A stretch of DNA of 12,733 nt from CAYFVR01 sp046541515 (GCA_046541515.1 JBKHDD010000143.1:1-12733), one strand, 5' to 3'; counted from the first letter of the stretch, positions 1 to 7,008 are shown. Program-made: numbers and translations. Notes: a model not told the origin generated them from the letters alone.

Positions 1-2323
1 CGGATTCCGGATCGGCGACCGTTTTCGCCTTGTCCCCGCGCCGCGGAAGAATCAGCCGAATCGTGGTCCCCTCTCCCGGTTGACTCCAAACCCGAACCGC
101 GCCTCCATGCCCGCGAACAATGCCCAGCACCGCCGCCAACCCCAGGCCCCTCCCGGTAAATTTGGTGGAAAAAAAAGGATCGAACATCCGGGAACGGGTT
201 TCGGCGTCCATTCCCGATCCGGTGTCGGCCACCTCCACCCAGGCGTAGCGGCCGGGCGAAAGCGGCGCGCCCAGTTCCGCTTCGTCCGGTGGAATGTCCG
301 CCGGCGGAGAAACCCCCGTGCGAATCGTAATGGTCCCCTCTTCTTCTCCGATGGCCTCGGAGGCGTTGGTGATCAGGTTCATCAACACCTGGCGCATCTG
401 GGTCGAATCGGCGTGAACCACCGGCGGTTCATCGCCCGGTTCCATTTTCAGCGTCGCCCGCTTCCCCAAAAGAGTCCGCAAAAGACCGGCGGTTTCCGCC
501 GTCAAATCGGCCAGATTCACCGGCCCCGTGTTGAATTTTCCACGCCCCGCGTAGGCCAGCAGTTGATTTGTCAAATCCGCCAGCCGACGGGCGGCCGACT
601 CGATCTGAAAAATCGATTCGGTCGCGGGGGAATCCGGCGGCAGGTCCATCAGGGCCAGTTCAATATTGCCCATTACGCTCTGCAGGAGATTGTTGAAATC
701 GTGGGCCACCCCGCCCGCCAGCACGCCCAGGCTTTCCAGCTTCTGGACCCGCTGAAGCCGCTGGTCCATTTGACGCCGGGCTTCGAGATCCCGCAGCCGC
801 AAATGGCGGATCAGATCGTTCCAGAACGGCCGGACGGCCGCCACCTCCGCCGATGGCCACGACAGGGAACGCCCGCGAACCACCTGCTTCCATTTTTCAA
901 AAGATTTGCGGGGGTGCAGCCGCTTAGTTTCCGGGTCCACGGTGACCGGCTTGTTGGGATCGCCCCCCCAGGTGACCGTCTGAATCACTTCGCCCCGGAA
1001 CCAGATCACCCAATCCCGCCCGCTCTGGGAGAGGTTGAAAACCAGAATTCCCGAAGCCGTTTCCGAAAGCCCCTCGCCTTCGGGCCAGACGACGCCCAGG
1101 CGATCCGTGTGGAAGACCGCTTCCGGGTGCTCCCGGCGCAGCCAGTCCACCAGCCGTTGGATGGACTCCGGCGCGGGCGTCCGGCCCGCGGTTTCCATCC
1201 GTTCCCCGCGAAGAACCGCCACGCCGTCGGATTGGATCAGATCCAGGAGATTCGGGTCGCCGTTCAGCAGCCCGGAGAACAGATCCGATTCGGTTTCCAG
1301 CCGTTGGTTGAGCCGATCCAGAATCCGGCCGCGCTCCTCGTAGACCCGGGCGGTTTCCATGGCCCGGATTTCCGTAAGGGTCTGGGACGCCACGAAGCCC
1401 AAAAACTCGCAGCTCCGCCGGACTTCGTAGGAAACGTAAGCCGGTCCCCGGTGGTCGTGGCAGGAAATCAGTCCGATCAACTCCCCGTTCCGGATGAGGG
1501 AGATGGTCAGGGTCGCCGTCACTCCCAAGTTTTGCATATATTCGATGTGAATGGGCGAAATGGAGCGGAGGACGGAAAGGCTCAGGTCCAGCGGCTTTCC
1601 CGTCAGCGGGTTGCGGTCGGGAACCAGTGGGGAGGGCGCGGCGTTGACGTCGGCGATGAGCCGCAACCGGTTGGTCCGATACAGGGCCCGGGCCTGCTTG
1701 GGAATGTCCGAGGCCGGATAGTGGAGACCCAGGTAGGAGGGCAGATGGTCCTCCTTCTCCTCGGCCACGATGGCGCCGTTCCAGTCGTCGTCGAACTGGT
1801 ACAGCCAAACCCGGTCGAAACCGGTCAGCCGCTTGACCGTTTCGCAGGACCTTCGGAAAAGGTCGTCCACGCTCTTGGTGTTTTGCAACCGGATCAGGTC
1901 CCGGTTGTAGATTTGATAAAAATCCAGAAGGGTTTCGCACCCCTCCCGCTCGCGAGGCTCCAGCTCCAGGATGATTAAACCGCCGGACCGGTGCATGATT
2001 CCGTCGAACTTCGGCTCTCCGGGCAGAGACAACCGCAACCCCAGCGGGTTGAAACCGACCATGTCGGGCAAGTCCTGGATGCGCTGAACCTCGGTAAAAG
2101 ACGGCGGGTCCAGAAACTCGGCGATCCGGTGGCCGAGGATATCTTCCACCGGAACGCCGAGAACGTCTCGGGTGTTTTGGCTGGCCAAAGCCACCTTGCC
2201 GTCTTCGGGGTTGATTCCCAGCATCACCCCGTGGGGCTGGACGCTGCCGGGAATGTGAATGGGCTCGCGGTCGCAGTTGGAGAGATCGACGGAAAATTTT
2301 TCCAAATTGGAACGCTGGTTCAT
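1..2323 (-). CDS. bphP: Bacteriophytochrome sensor histidine kinase BphP (3' end cut by window edge)
   Basis: Red/far-red photoreceptor kinase. It binds biliverdin and signals by His phosphorylation. I translated 774 residues without a stop; the C-terminus lies outside the window. PAS domain: about 15-120, with the biliverdin-attachment Cys17 in NCDREPIHIPG. GAF: about 145-320, with PASDIP (203-208, Asp206), Tyr175, Arg253, His259, Tyr262 and His289. PHY: about 330-510, with tongue motifs WFRGE (441-445) and PRKSF (471-475). A HisKA H-box follows (GGVAHDFNNLL, His541, NtrB-like), then HATPase_c with N-box Asn649/Asn653, DTGSGM (700-705) and GRGLGLA (724-730). The visible part ends in a polar stretch after the ATPase fold, so a fused receiver domain may follow; this is inference. 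The ATG overlaps the bphO stop as ATGA, with GAGG five bases upstream (2329-2332), so the two genes are translationally coupled. Family identity is secure; the output partner is not visible. Confidence 0.96.
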   Translation of the reverse strand, partial: MNQRSNLEKFSVDLSNCDREPIHIPGSVQPHGVMLGINPEDGKVALASQNTRDVLGVPVEDILGHRIAEFLDPPSFTEVQRIQDLPDMVGFNPLGLRLSLPGEPKFDGIMHRSGGLIILELEPREREGCETLLDFYQIYNRDLIRLQNTKSVDDLFRRSCETVKRLTGFDRVWLYQFDDDWNGAIVAEEKEDHLPSYLGLHYPASDIPKQARALYRTNRLRLIADVNAAPSPLVPDRNPLTGKPLDLSLSVLRSISPIHIEYMQNLGVTATLTISLIRNGELIGLISCHDHRGPAYVSYEVRRSCEFLGFVASQTLTEIRAMETARVYEERGRILDRLNQRLETESDLFSGLLNGDPNLLDLIQSDGVAVLRGERMETAGRTPAPESIQRLVDWLRREHPEAVFHTDRLGVVWPEGEGLSETASGILVFNLSQSGRDWVIWFRGEVIQTVTWGGDPNKPVTVDPETKRLHPRKSFEKWKQVVRGRSLSWPSAEVAAVRPFWNDLIRHLRLRDLEARRQMDQRLQRVQKLESLGVLAGGVAHDFNNLLQSVMGNIELALMDLPPDSPATESIFQIESAARRLADLTNQLLAYAGRGKFNTGPVNLADLTAETAGLLRTLLGKRATLKMEPGDEPPVVHADSTQMRQVLMNLITNASEAIGEEEGTITIRTGVSPPADIPPDEAELGAPLSPGRYAWVEVADTGSGMDAETRSRMFDPFFSTKFTGRGLGLAAVLGIVRGHGGAVRVWSQPGEGTTIRLILPRRGDKAKTVADPES

Positions 2324-2919
2324 GCATGCCTCGGTCGGTCGGCGAGCCATCGGTTGAGTTGGTCGAAACAGTCGCAGGCCGCCGCGATGGTCTCCTGTTG
2401 CGCCTGGGGGGAGATCAATTGATCGGCCATGGATTGAAACCGGCGCCATCGATGCCCCGGGTTTTCTCCTCGGGAGCCGAAATAGGCCGCTCCGGTTTCG
2501 GGTCCCAATCCCAGTCGCTCCTTCAACGCGCCCGCCAGCACCTGACCGCCCAGGCGGGAACCTTCGGACAGATAAAACCACCCCACCGCCCGGCTTGCGG
2601 TTGGAAATGTCGGCGGATCGGGACAAACCGGCAGAATTTCCAAGTCGGCCGCGGTGACGCCGAAATGGGATAGGTCCGCGGCGAGGTGTGGAAGCCGCCA
2701 CAGCTTTCGGGTATCCGCCTCGGACAAAGCGGTCGCCAGCGCCGCCGCCGCGGCGGGTTCCGCCGCGCACAAAAAACCGTACAGCCGTTTCAGGACCGCG
2801 ACGTATTCCGAGAGCGAAAAATCCGGGAGCAGCAGACGATGAAGCGGGCCTTCGGCCTCGGCCGCGTCGTGGTAGGGTTGAATGGCGGTTTTGAGGCGTC
2901 GGAAAAGAGGGGAGGCCAT
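2320..2919 (-). CDS. bphO: Biliverdin-producing heme oxygenase BphO
   Basis: Cleaves heme with O2 and reductant to biliverdin, CO and iron in the cytoplasm, supplying the chromophore for the phytochrome encoded next. The protein is 199 aa, normal for bacterial heme oxygenases. The N-terminal helix LKTAIQPYHDAAEAEGPLH carries His17, the likely proximal heme ligand. The distal-helix signature YLSEGSRLGGQVL is at 116-128. I chose the ATG at 2919 because GGAG lies nine bases upstream (2929-2932); an in-frame ATG at 2967 would add 16 residues unlike the family start. The stop overlaps the bphP start by 4 bp (ATGA). This bphO-bphP order is well known in bacteriophytochrome operons. The enzyme needs O2, so the host must meet oxygen at least at times (inference). 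Confidence 0.94.
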   Translation of the reverse strand: MASPLFRRLKTAIQPYHDAAEAEGPLHRLLLPDFSLSEYVAVLKRLYGFLCAAEPAAAAALATALSEADTRKLWRLPHLAADLSHFGVTAADLEILPVCPDPPTFPTASRAVGWFYLSEGSRLGGQVLAGALKERLGLGPETGAAYFGSRGENPGHRWRRFQSMADQLISPQAQQETIAAACDCFDQLNRWLADRPRHA

Positions 2920-3141
2920 GACAAGAATCTCCACTTTCGATGAAATCCCGCCCAATTTCCGTTTCAACGGAAAAAAACATGGGGGGCCGCGAAAAAAATT
3001 GAACGCGATAAGCGCGCCATCGCGGATGCGTGGGCCGCGAAATAAGAAAAAGCGACTTTACCACAAAGTTGGCCGGACGAAAACGGATTTTCCCGCGGAT
3101 CGCGGCGTCGCGTTTCGGAGCTTCCGTCCCTTGTCATCCGG
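2920..3141. other. Intergenic region upstream of bphO
   Basis: 222 bases between the DMT permease stop and bphO. It should hold the bphO-bphP promoter on the minus strand and the end of the permease transcript. I see no convincing -35/-10 pair and no hairpin with a T-tract. A short inverted repeat CCGCG-GAT-CGCGG lies near 3092-3104. No credible small ORF was found. Confidence 0.4.
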
Positions 3142-4029
3142 TCATCCGGCGGAAGGGGAGGCCGCCCTTCCCCGGGCCCGGCGCACCGCCAGCAACACGT
3201 TGGCGGAAAAGATCAGCAACGCGCCCAGCCCGCCCAGGAGGGTCAACGGCGGGTCGCCCGCGATGATCGGTCCGAGCAGCGCCGCCAGGAGAATTCGGGT
3301 GGAGGAAATGATGGAGCCTTCCACCGCCGTGACGTACCGAAAGCCCAGCGTCAGCAGATACTGGCCGGCGATGCCCAAGGCCGAGCAAAGGAAGAGCCAG
3401 TAGAATTCCGTCCCGTTGGGAAAAAAAATGGTCTTTCGAAACACCAGAAAAATGAGGATCGAGCCCAGCCCGAACATGTAAAAAAGAATGGTTTCGGAAT
3501 CGTGGCATTGCCGACTAACGTTAAGATAGACGATGGCGAACGCGGCGCTGAATCCGGAGCCCAGCCCCCACAGATTGCCCCATTCCAGCCCGATGGTTCC
3601 CGGGGAAAGCACCATCCAGACCCCGGCGAAGGCGACCACCACCATGGCGGCCGCCACCGGGTCCCGTTGGGCTTTCAGGAAAATCCAGGAAAAAATGGCG
3701 ATGAAAACGGGGTAGGTCATGTTGAGGATGTTGGCTTCCGCCACCGAGGTCACCGCCACCGCTTTGTAGAAGCAGTAGACGGCGATGCAGTTGGCCACGG
3801 TTCGACCGATGAGCAGGTCGAAGCGGCGGGGCCGAAGGCCCTGGCGTTTGAACGCCAGAACCGCGCAAATGGCGACGAAGCCCAGCAAAAACCGGCCAAA
3901 GACGAAATAGGCGGGTTCCACCGCCACGTGGGCGCGGGCCCAGCGAATGGACGCGGTGGCCAGGTAAAAACAGAAGGCGGAGCCGAACACCGAAAGCCCC
4001 CCCAGCAATTGGACCGTCTTGGACGTCAC
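3142..4029 (-). CDS. EamA/DMT-superfamily permease (10 TM)
   Basis: Inner-membrane transporter of the drug/metabolite transporter superfamily, probably a metabolite exporter of unknown substrate. The 295-aa protein has about ten hydrophobic segments in two EamA halves, roughly 8-142 and 150-283. The typical first-half end FYKAVAVTSVAEANILNMTY (87-106) and second-half counterpart LGFRYVTAVEGSIISSTR (228-245) are both visible. Start choice: a GTG at 4029 has GGGGAGG five bases upstream. An in-frame ATG at 4062 adds 11 residues but has no Shine-Dalgarno and sits in polar sequence ahead of TM1. The C-terminus is short and Arg-rich (RRARGR), consistent with a cytoplasmic tail. It is divergent from the LolC-family gene. 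The family is clear; the substrate cannot be read from sequence. Confidence 0.88.
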   Translation of the reverse strand: MTSKTVQLLGGLSVFGSAFCFYLATASIRWARAHVAVEPAYFVFGRFLLGFVAICAVLAFKRQGLRPRRFDLLIGRTVANCIAVYCFYKAVAVTSVAEANILNMTYPVFIAIFSWIFLKAQRDPVAAAMVVVAFAGVWMVLSPGTIGLEWGNLWGLGSGFSAAFAIVYLNVSRQCHDSETILFYMFGLGSILIFLVFRKTIFFPNGTEFYWLFLCSALGIAGQYLLTLGFRYVTAVEGSIISSTRILLAALLGPIIAGDPPLTLLGGLGALLIFSANVLLAVRRARGRAASPSAG

Positions 4030-4034
4030 GAAAG

Positions 4035-4041
4035 CCTCCCC
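4035..4041 (-). promoter_or_regulatory. Ribosome binding site deciding the GTG start of the DMT permease
   Basis: GGGGAGG on the minus strand, five bases before GTG 4029. The competing ATG at 4062 is preceded by GGCTTTCTGTT, with no purine-rich match to the 16S tail. Confidence 0.6.
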
Positions 4042-4126
4042 GAGCCGAGAATCGGTATCCATAACAGAAAGCCGGCGGCCCGGAAAGCATTTCCCGACGG
4101 TTGGGCCGCAGGGTCTCTTGGCCGCG

Positions 4127-4155
4127 TTGCCTTTCCTCGCCGGGCCTGATAAAGT
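4127..4155 (+). promoter_or_regulatory. Candidate sigma-70-type promoter for the LolC-family gene
   Basis: TTGCCT (4127-4132) and TAAAGT (4150-4155) are separated by exactly 17 bases. Each matches four of six consensus positions. The site lies 40 bases upstream of the ATG in the divergent intergenic region. This is a by-eye match only. Confidence 0.3.
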
Positions 4156-4156
4156 C

Positions 4157-4172
4157 TTTTTGGATCCAAAAA
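4157..4172. promoter_or_regulatory. Perfect 16-bp palindrome in the LolC-family leader
   Basis: TTTTTGGATCCAAAAA is a perfect inverted repeat. It starts one base after the candidate -10 box and ends eight bases before the GGAGAGG ribosome binding site. It could be an operator near the transcription start. Its AT-rich flanks stand out in this GC-rich sequence. No regulator gene lies next to it. Confidence 0.35.
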
Positions 4173-4194
4173 TTTCATCCGGAGAGGATGGTTC

Positions 4195-5418
4195 ATGTCT
4201 TTCGCCTGGTTCGTGGGGCGCCGCTACATGGGCGGTCGTCGCCGCAACGCGTTTCTTTCCCTGGTCACGCTCTCCTCCATTGCCGGGGTGGCGCTGGGGG
4301 TTGCCGTGATGATCGTGGTGATCGCGGTCATGTCCGGCGCGGAAATCCAGCTTCGGGAACAGCTCCTGGGCGTCACGGCCCATGTGGTGGTCATGCGCCA
4401 TGGCGAGCCCTTCGCCGACCATCCCGAGGTCCTCGCCAAACTGGACGCCCTTCCGGAAGTCGCCGCGGCGACGCCCTACCTCTACACCCAGGCCATGCTG
4501 CGAACCCCGAAAGGGATTGAAGGCGCGGTGCTTCGCGGAGTGGACCCGGCCTCGGCGCACAAGGTGCTTTCCACCCTGACGCCGGAAACCCTGGCGGAGC
4601 TTCCCGGAAATCCCCAAAGCGGCCGGATTGCCGGCGTCCTGTTGGGGAGCGAACTGGCGGAGCGGCTTGGGACCGAAACCGGCGATATCGTTTCCCTCAC
4701 CCTGCCGGGAGCGGGTTCCGGATCGGCCCGGAAAGTGCCGGCCATGCGGCGGTTTCGGGTGGCGGGCGTCTTCAGTTCGGGCCTGTACGAATTCGACAAG
4801 GCCTTGGCCTACATCGCCCTGGAAGACGCCCAGCGACTGACCGACCTCGGCAACGCGGTCACCGGCATCGAAATCCGGGTGGACGACGTGGACCGGGCCG
4901 ACATGGTGGCCGACCAAATTTCGAATATGCTGGGATTCCGCTATTGGGCCCAGGACTGGAAGCGGATGAACCGAAACTTGTTCTCGGCGCTGCGGCTTCA
5001 GAAAACCGTGATGTTCATCATCATGGCCCTGATCGTCCTGGTGGCCGCCTTTAACATCGCCAGCACGCTGATTATGATGGTGATGGAAAAAAAGCGGGAC
5101 ATCGCCATCCTCAAGGCCATGGGCGCGACGGACGGCGCGATCCGACGGATTTTCGTCCTGAAGGGTATGGTCATCGGGGGATTCGGCGCCGCCATCGGTT
5201 TGGGCATCGGCGTGGCCTTGTGCGCGGTCCTTCGTCGGTATCGGATTGTCGAGCTGCCCACCGACGTTTATTTCTTTTCCACGCTGCCGGTCAGCCTGGA
5301 GGCCGTGGATGTTGCGGTCATCCTGGTCTCCACGCTGTTCATTTGCTTTTTGGCCACCTTGTATCCCGCCCGCCGGGCGTCCCGGCTGGCGCCCGTGGAG
5401 GCCATCCGGTATGGCTAA
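4195..5418 (+). CDS. lolC: LolC/LolE-family lipoprotein-releasing ABC permease
   Basis: Inner-membrane permease of the Lol system, which extracts lipoproteins from the inner membrane and passes them to LolA, powered by the ATPase LolD. 407 aa, normal for the family. TM1 is about 27-47, followed by a MacB-like periplasmic domain (about 48-268). The FtsX-type core has TM2 272-297, TM3 323-346 and TM4 371-391. The cytoplasmic coupling segment EKKRDIAILKAMGA (298-311) and C-terminal TLYPARRASRLAPVEAIRYG are hallmarks of LolC/LolE. The start is supported by GGAGAGG at 4181-4187, seven bases before the ATG. No lolD follows: the next 298 bases hold repeats and then an unrelated gene, which is unusual because lolD commonly lies directly beside lolC. 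LolC cannot be told from LolE or a single LolF-type protein by eye, so the symbol is family-level. Confidence 0.9.
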   Translation: MSFAWFVGRRYMGGRRRNAFLSLVTLSSIAGVALGVAVMIVVIAVMSGAEIQLREQLLGVTAHVVVMRHGEPFADHPEVLAKLDALPEVAAATPYLYTQAMLRTPKGIEGAVLRGVDPASAHKVLSTLTPETLAELPGNPQSGRIAGVLLGSELAERLGTETGDIVSLTLPGAGSGSARKVPAMRRFRVAGVFSSGLYEFDKALAYIALEDAQRLTDLGNAVTGIEIRVDDVDRADMVADQISNMLGFRYWAQDWKRMNRNLFSALRLQKTVMFIIMALIVLVAAFNIASTLIMMVMEKKRDIAILKAMGATDGAIRRIFVLKGMVIGGFGAAIGLGIGVALCAVLRRYRIVELPTDVYFFSTLPVSLEAVDVAVILVSTLFICFLATLYPARRASRLAPVEAIRYG

Positions 5419-5438
5419 CGCCCTCGCCGGCGGATCGA

Positions 5439-5455
5439 CCTCGGCGAAACCGAGG
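5439..5455 (+). other. Small GC-rich hairpin after the LolC-family gene
   Basis: CCTCGG-CGAAA-CCGAGG forms a 6-bp stem with a 5-base loop, 20 bases after the stop codon. No T-tract follows, so it is at best a weak or factor-assisted 3'-end structure. Confidence 0.3.
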
Positions 5456-5478
5456 GGATGGCCCCCAAACCGGTCTTC

Positions 5479-5642
5479 AGCGGAACCCGCGCGTCCCTGC
5501 GGGGATCGACTTGGCCATATGTCCGATAGTGGCGCGGATGTCGGAGCTGAACCCGCGCGTCCGCGCGGGGATCGACTCGTTGCATCACGAACTGCGAACG
5601 CTACGGCCTGAGCGGAACCCGCGCGTCCGCGCGGGGATCGTT
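5479..5642. CRISPR. Minimal CRISPR-like array: three 32-bp repeats, two 34-bp spacers
   Basis: Repeats occupy 5479-5510, 5545-5576 and 5611-5642, an exact 66-bp period. Each begins AGCNGAACCCGCGCGTCC and most end GCGGGGATCGAC. Copies 2 and 3 contain CCCGCGC-GTCC-GCGCGGG, a perfect 7-bp stem with a 4-base loop. Copy 1 differs at two stem positions and copy 3 has its last two bases changed (GTT instead of GAC). The two interspersed 34-bp stretches (5511-5544, 5577-5610) share no visible similarity. The 32+34 geometry matches type I-C arrays. The reverse complement starts GTCGATCCCCGCG, loosely like I-C repeats starting GTCGC, but it lacks the usual GAAAC end. No cas gene is in the window. Alternatives are a solitary or relict array, or a dispersed palindromic repeat family. 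Confidence 0.6.
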
Positions 5643-5716
5643 GTACGTCTTCGGCCCAAACGCGCCTGGCCAAAGGCGTGCCAAAGAAACACCAACCTTT
5701 TTTCCAGGAGGCATCC

Positions 5717-6172
5717 ATGAATCGCACGGAGTATGAACACATTCTGTCCAACGCCATCGAAAGCGAAAAGGAAGCCCAGGCTTTTTACGGGGAAGTGGCG
5801 AAAAAAATGACCGATCCGGGCCTCCAGGAATTGTTCCAAAAATTCGTGGAGGAAGAAAACCGGCACCAGCGGATTCTGGAGGGATTCCGGGAAAAAGCGC
5901 CGGAGCATTTGCCCTTCGACGAAACCCGGGATTATAAAGTGGCGGAAACGGTGGACGAGGTTCCCCTGAGCACCGACATGAAGCCGGCCGACGCCTTCGC
6001 CCTGGCCATGAAGAAGGAGGAGGCGGCGATGAAACATTACGCCGAGTTGGCCGAAGGCTGCACCGACCCGGATCAGGCCGGGCTCTTTCGGGAACTGGCC
6101 GCCATGGAGCGGGATCACAAGCGGAAGATGGAAAAGGCCTTCGTCGAAACCGGCTTTCCGGAAGCCTGGTAG
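5717..6172 (+). CDS. Short rubrerythrin-like ferritin-fold di-iron protein
   Basis: 151-aa cytoplasmic four-helix-bundle protein, likely binding a di-iron centre and probably acting in peroxide or iron handling, as rubrerythrin relatives do. Two matching half-sites are visible: Glu17/Tyr24 with Glu47-x-x-His50, and Glu101/Tyr108 with Glu131-x-x-His134. The Glu-to-Glu spacing is 30 residues in both halves, a clear internal duplication of the helix pair. The C-terminal rubredoxin domain with its four Cys is absent; the only Cys is 115. It is therefore an 'erythrin' or general ferritin-like family member rather than a complete rubrerythrin. The start is set by AGGAGG (5706-5711), five bases before the ATG; an upstream in-frame ATG at 5678 lacks this. 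The gene appears monocistronic, since an intrinsic terminator follows. The exact activity is uncertain. Confidence 0.88.
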   Translation: MNRTEYEHILSNAIESEKEAQAFYGEVAKKMTDPGLQELFQKFVEEENRHQRILEGFREKAPEHLPFDETRDYKVAETVDEVPLSTDMKPADAFALAMKKEEAAMKHYAELAEGCTDPDQAGLFRELAAMERDHKRKMEKAFVETGFPEAW

Positions 6173-6183
6173 ACGGATCGATT

Positions 6184-6216
6184 CGGACGCCGGCGACGGG
6201 TCGGCGTCCGGTTTTT
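6184..6216 (+). terminator. Rho-independent terminator of the rubrerythrin-like gene
   Basis: CGGACGCCG (6184-6192) pairs perfectly with CGGCGTCCG (6202-6210), a 9-bp stem with a 9-base loop, followed by GTTTTT. It lies 12 bases after the stop codon. The minus strand lacks a T-tract here, so it acts in one direction only. Confidence 0.85.
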
Positions 6217-6261
6217 CATTCGGAATTCATCGCCGGAAAAATGGCGAAGGTCCATTTCATC

Positions 6262-6288
6262 CCGTTCAACCGATTCATCCGATTCAAC
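6262..6288. repeat. Three imperfect 9-bp tandem units
   Basis: CCGTTCAAC, CGATTCATC and CGATTCAAC follow one another directly in the 141-base stretch between the terminator and the end of the CPBP gene. The units differ at one to three positions. No function is apparent, and chance is possible at this length. Confidence 0.35.
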
Positions 6289-6357
6289 CCGGACCGTTGC
6301 GACCAAAGCGGGTCTTCTCTGGATTCCCCCGACGGAATTGGAATCAACAGCCCCTCG

Positions 6358-7008
6358 TTACCCGATCAGGCCCAGGCTAAACAGCGCCAGATTCCCCAGC
6401 ACATGCACCGTGATGGGCGTCATCAGCATTTTTTCCCGTTCATAGGCCAGCGCGAACAAAACCCCTCCCACCATCTGTGCAAATCCGCCGCCGCCGTGGA
6501 GAAGGACGAACACGGCGGTGCTGATCCCCAGGGCCGCCAATATCCCCCACCGGCGGAAAAATCCGTACAGCACCCCCCGAAAAATCAGCTCCTCGGCCAC
6601 CGGCCCCAAAAGCCCGCCCACCAAGAATAAAGCCGCCCGATCGGGAACGGTCGCCCCGATCCCCGCGCGAAACAGCCCCAACGGGTTCATCCCCGCCAGC
6701 CAAAGCACCAGGAAACTCGCCAACACCAAAAGCCCGAATCCCAAGCTCCAGATGATTCCCCGTCGGAGCCCGGGAAGCAGGTCTTCCCTTTTCAGGCCGA
6801 TATCTCGGAGTTCGCCCTCCCCCCACCGAAATAGCCCGATCACCGCCACCGCCTGAAGCAGCCGCAAACCACCCAAGGCGCCCAACATCACCCAGCGGGG
6901 ATGGTCCGCGAAGGAGGGGACGAAAAACCCAAACAGGATCTCCAGCAGCGACACCAGAAAGGTGGCCTGGACGGCGGGCCTCAGGGCGACGTTGGGCGCT
7001 GTCGCCAT
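6358..7008 (-). CDS. CPBP-family (CAAX-type) intramembrane metalloprotease
   Basis: Polytopic inner-membrane protein, 216 aa, of the CPBP/Abi family, whose members cleave or process membrane substrates. All three motif sets are visible: motif 1 EExxxR in GPVAEELIFRG (Glu139, Glu140, Arg144), motif 2 FxxxH (Phe167, His171), and motif 3 HxxxN (His202, Asn206). About seven hydrophobic segments surround them. I chose ATG 7008, which has GGAG six bases upstream. A GTG at 7041 is possible but has no ribosome binding site. With ATG 7008 the gene overlaps the upstream HEAT-protein gene by 28 bases, so the two are surely co-transcribed and probably coupled. The bacterial substrate is unknown. Family members appear in bacteriocin self-immunity and in protein processing, but neither role is indicated here. 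Confidence 0.88.
   Translation of the reverse strand: MATAPNVALRPAVQATFLVSLLEILFGFFVPSFADHPRWVMLGALGGLRLLQAVAVIGLFRWGEGELRDIGLKREDLLPGLRRGIIWSLGFGLLVLASFLVLWLAGMNPLGLFRAGIGATVPDRAALFLVGGLLGPVAEELIFRGVLYGFFRRWGILAALGISTAVFVLLHGGGGFAQMVGGVLFALAYEREKMLMTPITVHVLGNLALFSLGLIG

Noticed and set aside
80..1978. 632-codon open frame on the plus strand
   Set aside because: Antisense to bphP, rich in Pro, Arg, Gly and Gln with no domain logic. It is open because of GC-rich codon bias in the real gene.
924..2327. 467-codon minus-strand frame over bphP
   Set aside because: An out-of-frame shadow of bphP. The true frame starts at 2323 and shows every phytochrome motif.
5479..5642. Type I-E CRISPR assignment
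   Set aside because: The core looks GC-palindromic like I-E repeats, but the 66-bp period does not fit the usual 28-29 plus 32-33 geometry, so no type is assigned.
3142..5757. 871-codon minus-strand open frame reaching through the LolC-family gene and the repeats
   Set aside because: Only the last 295 codons (the DMT permease) look like protein. The rest is antisense to the LolC-family gene, and the RSPRGRAGSA-like repeats are simply the translated DNA repeats, kept in frame because 66 is divisible by three.
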